From NCBI GenBank assembly GCA_025362255.1, contig JANYGY010000130.1, positions 1 through 17,531 of the forward strand: DNA of 17,531 nt, written 5' to 3'. How positions within the stretch are numbered: position 1 is the first letter of the stretch; the number at the start of each line of letters is the position of its first letter. Positions 6,821 to 15,496 of this stretch are shown here, one piece after another. This stretch comes from Planctomycetales bacterium (GTDB lineage Bacteria; Planctomycetota; UBA11346). A program made the translations under genes and the position numbers. The notes beneath the pieces were generated by a model. It was not told the DNA's origin. It did no database searches and worked only from the letters and a program-made list of their open reading frames with translations.

Positions 6821-9361
6821 TCAGACATCCAGGCGCTTGGCCACCGCCAAGGCGAATCGTTCGATGAAATCACGCCGAATGGCAACGTCGCTGCCCATCA
6901 GGGTCGAGAACATCCGCTCGGCTTCGATCGCATCGGTCATCGTCACGCGGTACAACGTGCGCCTGGTCGGATCCATGGTGGTCTCCCACAATTGATCGGG
7001 ATTCATTTCACCGAGACCCTTGTAGCGCTGGATCTCTAGCCCGCGTTCGCCGAAACGACGCACCGTCGGGACTAGGCCCTGCAGCGCCGTGAGCACGGCT
7101 TCTTCTTTGTCATCTTTGAAGGTGAACGTCGCGACGCGCCCTGGGTGATCGATGATGTAAGCCGGATCGAAGCCCAGCTCGCGCAATGATACGAGGCTGG
7201 CTTCGATCGCATGGCGCTCGGTGAATTCGACGATCTCGGGCAGGATGGGCGCGACCTCGCCAGAGGCGGAATCGTCGGCTTCAACGATCGACGCCAGCTC
7301 GCTGGCCCGGGCATCGGGGACCGGCACCGCGCCACGGCCGAGCAGCGCATCGAGATCACTCTCGGCGATGAGGTAGCGTTCTTCGTCGCCGATGCGCGCG
7401 CGATACAGCGGCAGCACGCCATCGGCGTTGCGCAGGCCGAGGTATTCTTCGAGGGTCAGACCCTTGAGCGCGAGGACTCTTTCATGCTCGTCGAATTCCG
7501 ACAGGACTTCGATCAGGCGATGGAGCGGCGGCCCGACCAAGGTGCGTTCGGTGCCGGAAGTCCGCTCGATCAGGCTCGCGTGGCTCAGGCCGAGACGGAT
7601 CTTTTCGGCGTTCAGCAATTTTTCATTGTAGACGTACTCGCTGCTTTTGCCGCGGGTGACTTTGTACAACGGCGGCGCGGCGACGCAGATGTTGCCGTTC
7701 TCGATCAGCTTGGGCATCTGGCGGAAGAAGAACGTCAGCAGCAGGGTGCGGATGTGGCTGCCGTCGACATCGGCGTCGGTCATGATCACGATCTTGCCAT
7801 AGCGCAACCCGGCGAGATTGAACTCGTCGGCGATGCCCACCCCGATCGCCTGGATCAGGGCGCTGATTTCGGAATGGCCGAGCACCTTGTCGAGGCGTGC
7901 TTTTTCGACGTTGATGATCTTGCCCTTCAGCGGCAGGATCGCCTGATAACGCGCATCGCTGCCGCGCTTGGCCGAGCCGCCGGCGGAATCGCCTTCGACG
8001 AGAAAGAGTTCGGTCTCGGATACCAGCCGCGAGGTGCAATCGCGCAGCTTGTCGGGCATGCCCGCATTGCTCAGCAGGCCCTTGCGATTCTTGCGGGTCA
8101 GCTCGCGGGCTTTGCGCGCGGCTTCGCGGGCATCCATCGCGGCGCAGGCCTTGAGGATCACCAGGCGGACGATCTTGGGATTTTCAGCGCAGTAGGTCTT
8201 GAGCTGCTCGCCGAAAATCACCTGGACGATGCCGGCGACTTCGCCGTTGATCAGGCGATCCTTGGTCTGGTTAGAAAATTTCGGCTCGCGCATCTTGACG
8301 CTGACGATCGAGCACAGCCCTTCGCGCAGATCATCGCCCGCCGGGATCTTGTCGCCTTTGAGCAGGCCGTTGGCCTTGGCGTAGGTGTTCAGCTCGCGGG
8401 TGAGCGCGGTCTTGAAGCCTTCGAGATGGGCGCCGCCGTCGCGATTGCGGATGTTGTTGGCGAAGCACAGGCACTGCTCGTCGTAGCCGTCGTTGTACTG
8501 CATCGCGACTTCGACTTCGGTGCCGTCGGCGGTTTCGCCGCGCAGATGGATCACCGGATGCATCGCCTCCTTGCCCGAATTCAAATAGCGGACGAAGCCG
8601 GCCAGGCCGTCGGTGTTGTAGAAGATCTCGCTTTTGCCTTCTTCGCGTTCATCGGTCAGGGTGATGCGCACGCCGCTGTTGAGGAAGGCCAGCTCACGCA
8701 GCCGGGCCGCAACCGTGGCGCAGACGTGGATGAGATTCGTGCCGAAGACCTCGGGATCAGGATGCCAGGTGATCTTGGTCCCGCGGCTGGTCGACGCGCC
8801 CAGCACTTCGAGCCCGCTGAGCGCGGCGCCCTTGGAGAAACGCATCTGCGAATGCTTGCCATCGCGATGGACTTCGGCGATCAGCAGTGACGACACCGCG
8901 TTGACGCACGAAACACCAACGCCGTGCAGGCCGCCGGATTTCTGGTACGCGCCGGCGCCGGCATTGTCGAATTTGCCGCCGGCGTGCAGGATCGTGAGCA
9001 CGACCTCAAGCGTGCTCTTGCCCGATGACGGATGCGGCGCCACCGGGATGCCGCGACCGTTGTCGGACACCGACACCGAGTTGTCGGCGTGCAGAGTGAC
9101 GTGGATGTCGCTGCAATGGCCGGCGAGGGCTTCGTCGATCGAGTTGTCGACGACCTCCCACACCAGCTGGTACAAGCCCGACGATCCGGTGTCGCCAATG
9201 TACATTCCGGGGCGTTTGCGGACTGCCTCCATGCCTTCGAGGACCTGGATCTTGTCGACCCCGTAATCACCCTCCACCGGCACGATCGGCTGACTGGGTG
9301 CAGGCGTCGTGGTGGAGACCGTCGCGGGCACGGAGGGGACAGGCTGAGCGTCGCTGGACAT
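6821..9361 (-). CDS. gyrB: DNA gyrase subunit B
   Basis: 846 aa. The ATPase/TOPRIM subunit of DNA gyrase, which with GyrA introduces negative supercoils. GHKL ATPase motifs: VVDNSIDEALAG (70-81), SDNGRGIPV (99-107), GGLHGVGVSCVNA (143-155). NQTKDRL (364-370) holds the QTK loop. TOPRIM: EGDSAGG (456-462), PLKGKIINVEKAR (477-489), MTDADVDGSHIRTLL (527-541). The C-terminal RYKGLGEMNPDQLWETTMDP (779-798) and ending FALAVAKRLDV are typical. About 190 residues lie between the DxD site and RYKGLGEM, matching the long insert of Gram-negative GyrB. A Pro/Thr/Ser-rich 33-residue leader precedes the conserved core. I took the ATG at 9361 (MSSDAQ); an in-frame start at 9421 would add 20 unconserved residues. 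ParE is less likely given the length and the insert. It is bounded by terminators on both sides. Confidence 0.95.
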   Translation of the reverse strand: MSSDAQPVPSVPATVSTTTPAPSQPIVPVEGDYGVDKIQVLEGMEAVRKRPGMYIGDTGSSGLYQLVWEVVDNSIDEALAGHCSDIHVTLHADNSVSVSDNGRGIPVAPHPSSGKSTLEVVLTILHAGGKFDNAGAGAYQKSGGLHGVGVSCVNAVSSLLIAEVHRDGKHSQMRFSKGAALSGLEVLGASTSRGTKITWHPDPEVFGTNLIHVCATVAARLRELAFLNSGVRITLTDEREEGKSEIFYNTDGLAGFVRYLNSGKEAMHPVIHLRGETADGTEVEVAMQYNDGYDEQCLCFANNIRNRDGGAHLEGFKTALTRELNTYAKANGLLKGDKIPAGDDLREGLCSIVSVKMREPKFSNQTKDRLINGEVAGIVQVIFGEQLKTYCAENPKIVRLVILKACAAMDAREAARKARELTRKNRKGLLSNAGMPDKLRDCTSRLVSETELFLVEGDSAGGSAKRGSDARYQAILPLKGKIINVEKARLDKVLGHSEISALIQAIGVGIADEFNLAGLRYGKIVIMTDADVDGSHIRTLLLTFFFRQMPKLIENGNICVAAPPLYKVTRGKSSEYVYNEKLLNAEKIRLGLSHASLIERTSGTERTLVGPPLHRLIEVLSEFDEHERVLALKGLTLEEYLGLRNADGVLPLYRARIGDEERYLIAESDLDALLGRGAVPVPDARASELASIVEADDSASGEVAPILPEIVEFTERHAIEASLVSLRELGFDPAYIIDHPGRVATFTFKDDKEEAVLTALQGLVPTVRRFGERGLEIQRYKGLGEMNPDQLWETTMDPTRRTLYRVTMTDAIEAERMFSTLMGSDVAIRRDFIERFALAVAKRLDV

Positions 9362-9394
9362 GCGGTAAAATCCGTGGTTCTGGCTGATCCGGAG

Positions 9395-9421
9395 AGGATA
9401 CCGCGCTCCCCCTGCGAGCAA
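9395..9421 (-). promoter_or_regulatory. Weak candidate promoter of gyrB
   Basis: On the minus strand TTGCTC (9421-9416) is followed after 15 bp by TATCCT (9400-9395), about 34 bp before the gyrB ATG. The match to consensus is partial and the spacing short. A promoter is expected between the upstream terminator and gyrB. Confidence 0.22.
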
Positions 9422-9456
9422 GAAGTCTCGGAGCTTTGCCGCCTGCCCGAAAATGC

Positions 9457-9490
9457 CGACGCCCAGCGGTCGGCAGACCGCTGGGCGTCG
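9457..9490 (-). terminator. Terminator hairpin downstream of the LPP20-like lipoprotein gene
   Basis: A perfect 15-bp stem (9457-9471 with 9476-9490) and 4-nt loop lie 24 bp past the lipoprotein stop at 9514. On the minus strand GCATTTTCGG follows, a short T-run. The stem core is CGACGCCCAGCGGTC. It separates this gene from gyrB. Confidence 0.75.
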
Positions 9491-9513
9491 ATTTCTAGCG
9501 GCGCGGAACCGGG

Positions 9514-10155
9514 TTACTTGGTGACCGCGGCTTCTTGCTTCTGGAGCGAGGCGTTGATCGCTTTTTCAAGGCGCATGACCGCATCGTCGGCCTTCAGCTC
9601 AGCTTTGACCTGAGCCCGATCGGCGGCGGCCTTGGACGCGGTCTTGGCGACCTGGGAGGCGATCTCAGCCTGCTTCTTGGGGTCGATCACCATCCAGGCG
9701 TACAACGTGCCGTCGCTCTTATCGCGGAACATCGCGATGCGTTGCACACCCGACGCCGAGACATCGGTGATGCTCTGGCTGATCGTGCGGCGGACCTCGT
9801 CCGCGCGCTCGGCGCCACCGGGTTCGCCGCCCTGGCTGTAGAAATTCTCGATCAGGCTCTTGACCTTGGTCTCGATCGCCTGGGCGATCTTTACCCGGCC
9901 ATCATTCTCGGCGAAGGTGATCTGCTGCGGCGCGCCGCCGATGGTGGCGCGGGCGGCGCCAGCGGCGGCCAAGGTATATTTCTCGTCGTAGGTCGGATTC
10001 TGAATCCACTGCGGCAGATCCTGCATGTCGCCCGACGGCTGCTTGACGCCGGGGGTCTGCGCTTCGGGCCGCTGATTATCACTGCCGCAACCGGCGATGA
10101 CGCTCAGCAGGGACAGGGCGGTGAGTGACAGGATCGACGTACGGATGAGCGACAT
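9514..10155 (-). CDS. LPP20-family lipoprotein
   Basis: 213 aa. An envelope lipoprotein of unknown function. The signal peptide is MSLIRTSILSLTALSLLSVIAGC with a classic lipobox (VIAGC, Cys23). A short Pro/Gln/Gly-rich linker leads into DLPQWIQNP (47-54) and AAAGAA..IGGAP..I..AENDGRVKIAQAIETKVKSLIENF (about 63-105), the pattern of the LPP20 domain (Trp-hydrophobic-x-x-Pro, then Ala-rich helix with Arg/Ile). SDGTLYAWMVIDP (148-159) is a strand pair typical of the fold, and the last 55 residues are Ala/Lys-rich helix. GGAGA at 10165-10161, five bases before the ATG, supports the start. It is 65 bp downstream of the MoeB-like gene and has its own terminator. Possible envelope or flagellar-type role is family inference. 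Confidence 0.82.
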   Translation of the reverse strand: MSLIRTSILSLTALSLLSVIAGCGSDNQRPEAQTPGVKQPSGDMQDLPQWIQNPTYDEKYTLAAAGAARATIGGAPQQITFAENDGRVKIAQAIETKVKSLIENFYSQGGEPGGAERADEVRRTISQSITDVSASGVQRIAMFRDKSDGTLYAWMVIDPKKQAEIASQVAKTASKAAADRAQVKAELKADDAVMRLEKAINASLQKQEAAVTK

Positions 10156-10220
10156 GGGGTTCTCCGGCCGGGCAGTCTACGACCTCGTTCAAAGGTTCCA
10201 GCGGCTTCCTGAAGATTCTT

Positions 10221-11405
10221 TCAGTATTGGGCCATCGATTCATCGATTTCATCGGCCCACGCCAGGATTCCTCCGGCGAGATTCACCACCTTGGTGAATC
10301 CGTGCTTCTTCAACTTTTCCAGGGCGACCATGCTGCGCCGCCCGGATTTGCATTGGCTGACGATGAGGCGGTCTTTCCAGGCCTCGATTTCACCCAGGCG
10401 CTGCGGCAGTTGGCCGAGCGGAATGTTGACGTTGCCGTCGATCTGACAGATGCCGAGCTCGAACGGCTCGCGCACATCCAGCAGCAGATGCTCGGTGCCG
10501 GCCTCGCGCAGCGCCGCGTATTCCTGGACCGTCATCTCGCGCTCTTCGGGCTCTCCAGACTCAGCAGATCCAGCGGATTCACCGCGCTTGAGGCCGCAGA
10601 ACTGATCGTAATCGATCAGCTGGGTGATCGTCGGATGCGCCGAGCACAGCGGGCAGGTTGGATCCTTGCGCAACTTCAATTCGCGGATCGACATGTTCAT
10701 CGCGTCATAGCGCAGGAATCGCCCGACCAGCGACGTGCCGATGCCGGTGATGATCTTGATCGCCTCGGTGGCCTGGATCATTGCGATCATCCCCGGCAGC
10801 ACGCCGAGCACGCCGCCTTCGCTGCACGAGGGGACTTCACCGGGCGGTGGCGGCTCGGGGTACAGGCAGCGATAGCAGGGGCCGGCGGTCGCCCCGGCGG
10901 CATTGCGCCGCGCATCGAACACCGTGGCCTGGCCTTCGAAGCGGTAGATCGAGCCGTAGATATTGACCTTGCCGAGCATCACGCAGGCATCGTTCACCAG
11001 GTAACGGGTCGGAAAATTGTCGGTGCCGTCGATGACGATGTCGTACTTGGCGACGATCTGCAGCGCATTGGCCGAGGTGATGCCTTCTTCGTATAGCTCG
11101 ACCTGCACCCCGGGATTCAGCTCTTTAATCGCGCGCTTGGCGCTCTGCGCCTTGCTGGTGCCGATGTCCTGCGTGCGGTGCATGACCTGCCGCTGCAGGT
11201 TCGACACATCGACGACATCGAAATCCATGATCCCGATCCGCCCCACGCCCGCAGCCGCAAGGTACAACGCCAAGGGCGAACCCAGGCCACCGGCGCCGAT
11301 CAGCAGGACCGCGGACTTGAGCAGTTTCTCCTGCCCCGCGACCCCGAATTCGGGCAGCGTGAGATGACGAGCATAGCGCAGGTATTGGTCTGAAGTCAGG
11401 GTCAT
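10221..11405 (-). CDS. moeB: MoeB/ThiF-type adenylyltransferase fused to a rhodanese domain
   Basis: 394 aa. An E1-like enzyme that adenylates the C-terminal Gly-Gly of a small sulfur carrier (MoaD or ThiS type), with a rhodanese domain that can supply the sulfur. N-terminal YLRYARHLTLPEFGVAGQEKL (8-28); nucleotide site LLIGAGGLGSPLALYLAAAGVG (34-55) with DFDVVDVSNLQRQ (61-73); zinc cysteines CYRC (177-180) and CPLC (251-254); the thioester-type Cys194 in SCSEGGVLGVLPG (193-205). A charged linker (about 272-292) joins the rhodanese domain (293-394) with its active loop QCKSGRRS, Cys352. The architecture matches eukaryotic MOCS3/Uba4 and many bacterial homologues. The ATG at 11405 has GGAAG six bases upstream. 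Whether it serves molybdopterin, thiamine or thiolation cannot be read: no carrier gene is nearby. Confidence 0.88.
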   Translation of the reverse strand: MTLTSDQYLRYARHLTLPEFGVAGQEKLLKSAVLLIGAGGLGSPLALYLAAAGVGRIGIMDFDVVDVSNLQRQVMHRTQDIGTSKAQSAKRAIKELNPGVQVELYEEGITSANALQIVAKYDIVIDGTDNFPTRYLVNDACVMLGKVNIYGSIYRFEGQATVFDARRNAAGATAGPCYRCLYPEPPPPGEVPSCSEGGVLGVLPGMIAMIQATEAIKIITGIGTSLVGRFLRYDAMNMSIRELKLRKDPTCPLCSAHPTITQLIDYDQFCGLKRGESAGSAESGEPEEREMTVQEYAALREAGTEHLLLDVREPFELGICQIDGNVNIPLGQLPQRLGEIEAWKDRLIVSQCKSGRRSMVALEKLKKHGFTKVVNLAGGILAWADEIDESMAQY

Positions 11406-11461
11406 GGCGAGCTTCCACACGCGCGGTCTGAAGTGCCGGCGAGCCACGCAGCATGCATGCA

Positions 11462-11467
11462 ATTATC
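11462..11467 (-). promoter_or_regulatory. Candidate -10 element for the MoeB-rhodanese gene
   Basis: GATAAT on the minus strand matches TATAAT at five of six bases, 57 bp before the ATG at 11405, next to a GCATGCATGC palindrome (11451-11460). No good -35 is seen at 16-18 bp. Confidence 0.3.
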
Positions 11468-11523
11468 TGCGGGGAAGATGGCGGTTGCTCACCAGAGAGC
11501 AGCCAGGGAGCACCCGGGGGAAT

Positions 11524-11536
11524 CGGCGCTGCGCCG
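11524..11536. other. Short GC hairpin past the YdbH-like gene
   Basis: CGGCGCTGCGCCG (6-bp arms) lies just past the stop of the minus-strand gene ending at 11542. No T-run follows on the minus strand (ATTCCCCC), so it is at best a weak or Rho-assisted end. Confidence 0.25.
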
Positions 11537-11541
11537 GCGTT

Positions 11542-13794
11542 TCACGGTTTGGCGGGAGCGTTGCGATCGATCGAGAAATCGACGCCGCCGGTGATACCGC
11601 TGGCGCGGAATGACGGGCCGAGCTTCACGTCCGCATTCAACGGTAGGAAGTGGCCGTTAATTCGCTCGAACTGGCCTTCCTGCAAGACTCCGGTGCAGGT
11701 CACCGCGCCATCGCCGATCACCGCGCCGGTGGGCAGGCCGATCTGCAGATTGACCCAGGCGAGATCGGCGTGGTCGACCAGGCCGTTGACCACGCCGTTG
11801 CCGCGTTCGTCGATGGTGCCGTCGAATTGCGCGCTGTAGCCATCGGTCACCGGGCTGCCGGCGGGATCAGCGGCGCGCACCAGCAGTTCATTGAGGGTCA
11901 GCATGCCAGGCGCATCGCCCAGTCCGGGTCGGGTTTCGGCGACGAGGGTGAAAATCGGGGTGTGGGTCGCGAGATCGAGCCAGCCATTCGGCAGACGCAG
12001 GCGGCCGGTGGCAAGCTGGCCCCCGACCTTGGCGGACAGCGTACTGCTGGGCGTCCGCCCATCGCTCGCAGTCGTGGGCTGCCAACGGATCACGCCTTTG
12101 AGCTGAGCGCGCAGGCCGGTAAGCAGGTCGCGCCGCTGGTCCTTCAGCTCGAAGCGGACTTCATTGCGATCAAAGAGCGCTCTGCCGATGTCGAGATTCA
12201 GCGCGCCGTCGGCGGCCCGGGCATAACGCAGATCGACTTCCAGCGCGCCGGTGACCGTCGGCAACGTCACCGGACCATGCAGCCGCGCGAGCACGCCATC
12301 GATCTCCTGCACGCGCAAGGTCGCATTGCCGAGGGCGGCGGTGCCGATCGCGCTGACGCTGGCCAGTGGCACGGCGCCACCGGGAGTCGGCAGGGTGGCA
12401 TCAAGCCGCACGCTGCCGTCGGCCTGCGGGGCGACCGTCACTTGGCCGGTGAGCGGCCCCACCGACCACCCGCTGTAGGTCACGCGCGCCTGTTCGACGT
12501 CGACACGCAGATCACGCAGGTGCGGCGCGGTCAGTCCGGTCTCGGGGTCGACCGCCAGGCTGAGGCTGGTCGCTTGGCCGCCGCCAATCGCGACGCCCTC
12601 GGGCATCAGCGGTTGCGCGAGGGTCAATGGCAGGTGGGCGCCGTCGACCCGCAGCGGCGTGTCGATGCCCCAGGTTGCCGCAATCATCGACGCATTCTGT
12701 TCAGGATGGTCGAGCTGGACGCGGGTCGTGCCGTCGTCGATGCCATAGATGACTTTGAGGCGCGGCATCTGCTTGAGCAGGGCGTCGATCGGCAGGCGCG
12801 GGGGAAGCGCCAAGCCGGGTCCGGGGGCAAACCGCGGGGCGTCGAGGGTCACCACGTTCTTGCGCAGATCGACCACCAGGGTGCCGCCCGCCACCCGGCC
12901 CAGGGCGGGATCGCTGTACTCGTTCACCGCGACGGTGATGCGATTGGCGTCGGCATCGAGATTGCCCTCAAGTCCACCCACGCGGCCGGCCGCATCCTGC
13001 CACCGGGTTTTCATCGGCGAGGTGTAATGCAGGACGCCGAGATCGCGGACCACCGTGCTGCCACTGGCGTCGACGCGGGCGGGCAACCATCGGCGCAAGC
13101 CGGGCGGGGTCGGTGGCAGCAGGCCGATCGCGGTCACCGCATCAAGGGCCTCGGGCAGCGGACCTTCGGCCTCGATGAGTTCGACCACGATCCGCTTGTT
13201 CTGGGGCGCACCGGCGGTCGCCGGCCCCTGCGCCCGCCCGGCGACGGTCACCCGTGCGGGCTTGCTGCCAGCGCCGATGACGGTGCCGCAGGTGAGTTCG
13301 AACAATGATCCGGTGACGTGGCCTTTGGCGAACGCTTCGGTCAGCTTCAAGCCCGAGGCGAATTCGACTTCGCCATCGGCATCGAGATCCCACGACTGCG
13401 GAGGATTGGTCGGCGGCAGTTTTTCGCCGGCTTCGATGATCCGGTTGAGCAGCCCAAAGGATTCCTCATCGAGCCGGCCCTTCACCCCATGCAGGTGCAA
13501 TGCCGACAGCCGCCCGTTGAAGAAATCGACTTTCGCATCGATCCACGCGATGCGCACCAGCGGATCGGAAAAGCCCTCGCTGATCGTGACATCGGTTAGA
13601 CGCACCTGATCCGCTGCCGACACCTGGACGCTGCCGATGATCAAACGTCCTGGCAACACTGCCGCGTATTGGATGGCGATATAATGCCCGAGTTTCCCGG
13701 TGGTGGTGTAATACACCGCCAAGCTCGCGAGCACCAACGGCACGCCGAGGATGACCAGCACCACGGTCAATCGAATACGCCATTTACGAGTCAT
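11542..13794 (-). CDS. YdbH/AsmA-like membrane-anchored envelope protein
   Basis: 750 aa. One N-terminal transmembrane segment (about 9-28, LTVVLVILGVPLVLASLAVY) follows a basic start (MTRKWRIR), so the bulk is periplasmic. The rest is almost all beta-strand-like, with repeats of the form 'x-G-x-hydrophobic-x-hydrophobic' and phrases such as GVKGRLDEESF, DLRVDVEQARVTYSGWSVGPLTGQVTV, ARLHGPVTLPTVTGALEVDL and DGTIDERGNGVVNGLVDHADLAWVN. This is the look of the AsmA/TamB/YdbH clan, which forms lipid-carrying beta grooves between inner and outer membrane. YdbH of E. coli is of similar size with one N-terminal anchor. The ATG at 13794 has GGTGA eight bases upstream. It is divergent from the DedA gene. 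I do not see a single signature motif, so the subfamily is uncertain; the anchor and beta-rich repeats are what the sequence shows. Confidence 0.55.
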   Translation of the reverse strand: MTRKWRIRLTVVLVILGVPLVLASLAVYYTTTGKLGHYIAIQYAAVLPGRLIIGSVQVSAADQVRLTDVTISEGFSDPLVRIAWIDAKVDFFNGRLSALHLHGVKGRLDEESFGLLNRIIEAGEKLPPTNPPQSWDLDADGEVEFASGLKLTEAFAKGHVTGSLFELTCGTVIGAGSKPARVTVAGRAQGPATAGAPQNKRIVVELIEAEGPLPEALDAVTAIGLLPPTPPGLRRWLPARVDASGSTVVRDLGVLHYTSPMKTRWQDAAGRVGGLEGNLDADANRITVAVNEYSDPALGRVAGGTLVVDLRKNVVTLDAPRFAPGPGLALPPRLPIDALLKQMPRLKVIYGIDDGTTRVQLDHPEQNASMIAATWGIDTPLRVDGAHLPLTLAQPLMPEGVAIGGGQATSLSLAVDPETGLTAPHLRDLRVDVEQARVTYSGWSVGPLTGQVTVAPQADGSVRLDATLPTPGGAVPLASVSAIGTAALGNATLRVQEIDGVLARLHGPVTLPTVTGALEVDLRYARAADGALNLDIGRALFDRNEVRFELKDQRRDLLTGLRAQLKGVIRWQPTTASDGRTPSSTLSAKVGGQLATGRLRLPNGWLDLATHTPIFTLVAETRPGLGDAPGMLTLNELLVRAADPAGSPVTDGYSAQFDGTIDERGNGVVNGLVDHADLAWVNLQIGLPTGAVIGDGAVTCTGVLQEGQFERINGHFLPLNADVKLGPSFRASGITGGVDFSIDRNAPAKP

Positions 13795-13834
13795 CAGGAA
13801 GTCACCAGAGCCAAGCCTAGACCACTTTGCAAAT

Positions 13835-13846
13835 TCGGAATTCCGA
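13835..13846. promoter_or_regulatory. Palindrome TCGGAATTCCGA in the divergent YdbH-like/DedA gap
   Basis: A perfect 12-bp palindrome flanked by AAAT and TTTC lies in the 80-bp gap between two divergent starts (13794 and 13875). Such a site could bind a dimeric regulator acting on both genes. It could also be chance in a short AT-richer patch. Confidence 0.35.
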
Positions 13847-13874
13847 TTTCCCGGTCAGGCCTACAACCCTGCGC

Positions 13875-14534
13875 ATGCTTGACTGGTACACCCAATTGAC
13901 CGACCCCGCTGGCTTGCGCGCCTTGCTCCAAGGGGCGGGGCTGCTGATCCTGGTGGCGATCATTTTCGCCGAGACCGGGATCCTCGCCGGATTCTTCCTA
14001 CCCGGTGACAGCCTGCTGCTGACCGCCGGGGTGCTGTGCGCCCTCGATCCGACGACCAAGCCCCCGGGACCGCCGGTGCTTGATCTGGTCACCACCGGGG
14101 TGGCGTTGACCGTCGCGGCGATCGCCGGCGACTGGCTCAATTTCCATCTCGGCGCCTGGACCGGCCAACGCATCTGGCAGCGCCCCGACGGACGGTTCTA
14201 CAAACGCGCATATCTCGAAGAGGCACGCGACTTCTATCAACGCTGGGGCGGCTGGGCGATCGCGGGCGGCAGGTTTGTGCCGATCGTCCGCACCTTCGTG
14301 CCGTTTGTCGCTGGACTCGCGCGCATGCCGTATCGCTCATTCGTCTTCTGGAATCTCGCCGGCGCGATCATCTGGGTGTGGTCCATGCTGCTGATCGGCT
14401 GGAAGCTCGGCCAGAACGAAACCATGCGCGCCAATCTGCATTACCTCATGTTGGCGGTGGTGGTCGTTTCGTTCATTCCCGTGGTCGTCGGCATCGTGCG
14501 TCGGGCGCGGGTTGCGCCGCGATCTGGCACGTAA
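13875..14534 (+). CDS. DedA-family membrane protein
   Basis: 219 aa from the ATG at 13875 (MLDWYT). DedA/SNARE-associated inner-membrane proteins move lipids across the membrane; some recycle undecaprenyl phosphate and others act on phosphatidylethanolamine-type lipids. Key features: LILVAIIFAETGILAGFFLPGDSLLLTAGVL (24-54) with Glu33 and Asp45 (PGDS), the re-entrant region; GGRFVPIVRTFVPFVAGLARM (131-151) with Arg133 and Arg139; then FVFWNLAGAIIWV (156-168); and transmembrane helices at about 72-92, 161-177 and 189-208. An in-frame start at 13827 would add 16 residues that are not family-like, and no clear ribosome site supports either choice. The ABC ATPase follows after 49 bp, so cotranscription is possible. 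Substrate cannot be told. Confidence 0.9.
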   Translation: MLDWYTQLTDPAGLRALLQGAGLLILVAIIFAETGILAGFFLPGDSLLLTAGVLCALDPTTKPPGPPVLDLVTTGVALTVAAIAGDWLNFHLGAWTGQRIWQRPDGRFYKRAYLEEARDFYQRWGGWAIAGGRFVPIVRTFVPFVAGLARMPYRSFVFWNLAGAIIWVWSMLLIGWKLGQNETMRANLHYLMLAVVVVSFIPVVVGIVRRARVAPRSGT

Positions 14535-14583
14535 AGACTTGAGGCCGATCTCGTCCTTGATGCGGAAAACTTTATTTGTGACC

Positions 14584-15495
14584 ATGACTCTGCTCTCCTT
14601 CTCCAATGTGTCGTTCACCTATCGCGGTGATTGGCTGCAGAAGATTCATGCCGTGACCGACGTGTCGTTCGCGGTGCCCAGCGGTTGCGCCTATGGCTTT
14701 CTCGGAGCCAACGGCGCCGGCAAATCGACCAGCATCAAATTGCTGACCGGCCTGCTCCACGGGCATCAGGGACAGATCACCCTGTTCGGTCAGCCATTGG
14801 GCGATCGCCACCTGCGCGCAAGGCTGGGCTATCTGCCGGAGCAGCCGTATTTCTACGACAATCTGCAAGTCGAAGAGTACCTGACCTATCTCGGAAAATT
14901 GTCGGGCCTGACCGCACCGGCGATCCGCGCGGCGTGCGATCGGGTGTACCAGCTGCTTGATCTGGGCGACCTGCGCACGCGCATGCTGCGCAGCTTTTCC
15001 AAAGGCATGCGTCAGCGCTTCGGTCTGGCCCAGGCGATTCTGCACCAGCCCGATCTGCTGGTGCTCGACGAGCCGTTTTCAGGCCTGGACCCGTTGTGGC
15101 GGGCGCGCTTTCGCGAGGTGCTGCACCACGAGCGCAAACGCGGCGCGACCCTTTTCTTCAGCAGCCACATCCTCGCCGATGTCGAGGATCTGTGCGATCA
15201 TTATGGGATGATCGATCATGGCCGGATGCTGGAGCAGGGGCGCTTAGCCGACCTGCTCGGCCAGGCGCCTCTGGCGTTGACCGGATCCGGCCCGCTCGCG
15301 GTGGGCGCGGTCGCGGCCGCCGACGGCACTTGGCAGGTGACCTTCCCCGAAGCCGAGCGCGAAGCCCGTTTGGCGGCCTTGCCGCCGGGTGCTCACGTTC
15401 TGCGGCTCGAACGTCAGCGGATCGCCCTGGAAGATTATTTCGTCTCGCGGATCCGCGCCTTCCACGGCGCCGGCCATCGCCTGGGAGACACCTGA
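14584..15495 (+). CDS. ABC-2 type transporter ATP-binding protein
   Basis: 303 aa. The cytoplasmic ATPase of an exporter. Walker A GANGAGKST (41-49), Q-loop Gln87 (LGYLPEQPYFY), signature FSKGMRQR (138-145) in place of LSGGQ as is usual for ABC-2 ATPases, Walker B LLVLDEP (158-164), D-loop SGLDP, H-loop His195 (FSSHILADVEDLC). The last 80 residues (about 222-303) are the variable tail of this group and end with EDYFVSRIRA. I used the ATG at 14584 (MTLLSFSNVSF) because homology begins there; an ATG at 14560 would add eight residues. The stop is one base before the permease ATG, so they form one unit. Resembles NosF- and CcmA-type families; the cargo is unknown. Confidence 0.92.
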   Translation: MTLLSFSNVSFTYRGDWLQKIHAVTDVSFAVPSGCAYGFLGANGAGKSTSIKLLTGLLHGHQGQITLFGQPLGDRHLRARLGYLPEQPYFYDNLQVEEYLTYLGKLSGLTAPAIRAACDRVYQLLDLGDLRTRMLRSFSKGMRQRFGLAQAILHQPDLLVLDEPFSGLDPLWRARFREVLHHERKRGATLFFSSHILADVEDLCDHYGMIDHGRMLEQGRLADLLGQAPLALTGSGPLAVGAVAAADGTWQVTFPEAEREARLAALPPGAHVLRLERQRIALEDYFVSRIRAFHGAGHRLGDT

Positions 15496-15496
15496 C

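Noticed and set aside
7211..8890. 559-codon open frame on the plus strand, antisense to gyrB
   Set aside because: It lies wholly inside gyrB, whose protein shows every expected motif; the antisense protein is low-complexity and resembles the usual high-GC shadow frame.
11451..11460. GCATGCATGC palindrome as an operator
   Set aside because: Short and simple tetranucleotide repeat; no second half-site or conservation evidence.
11650..13308. 552-codon open frame on the plus strand, antisense to the YdbH-like gene
   Set aside because: His/Gln/Arg-rich shadow with no domain; the minus-strand frame has an anchor and a plausible ribosome site.
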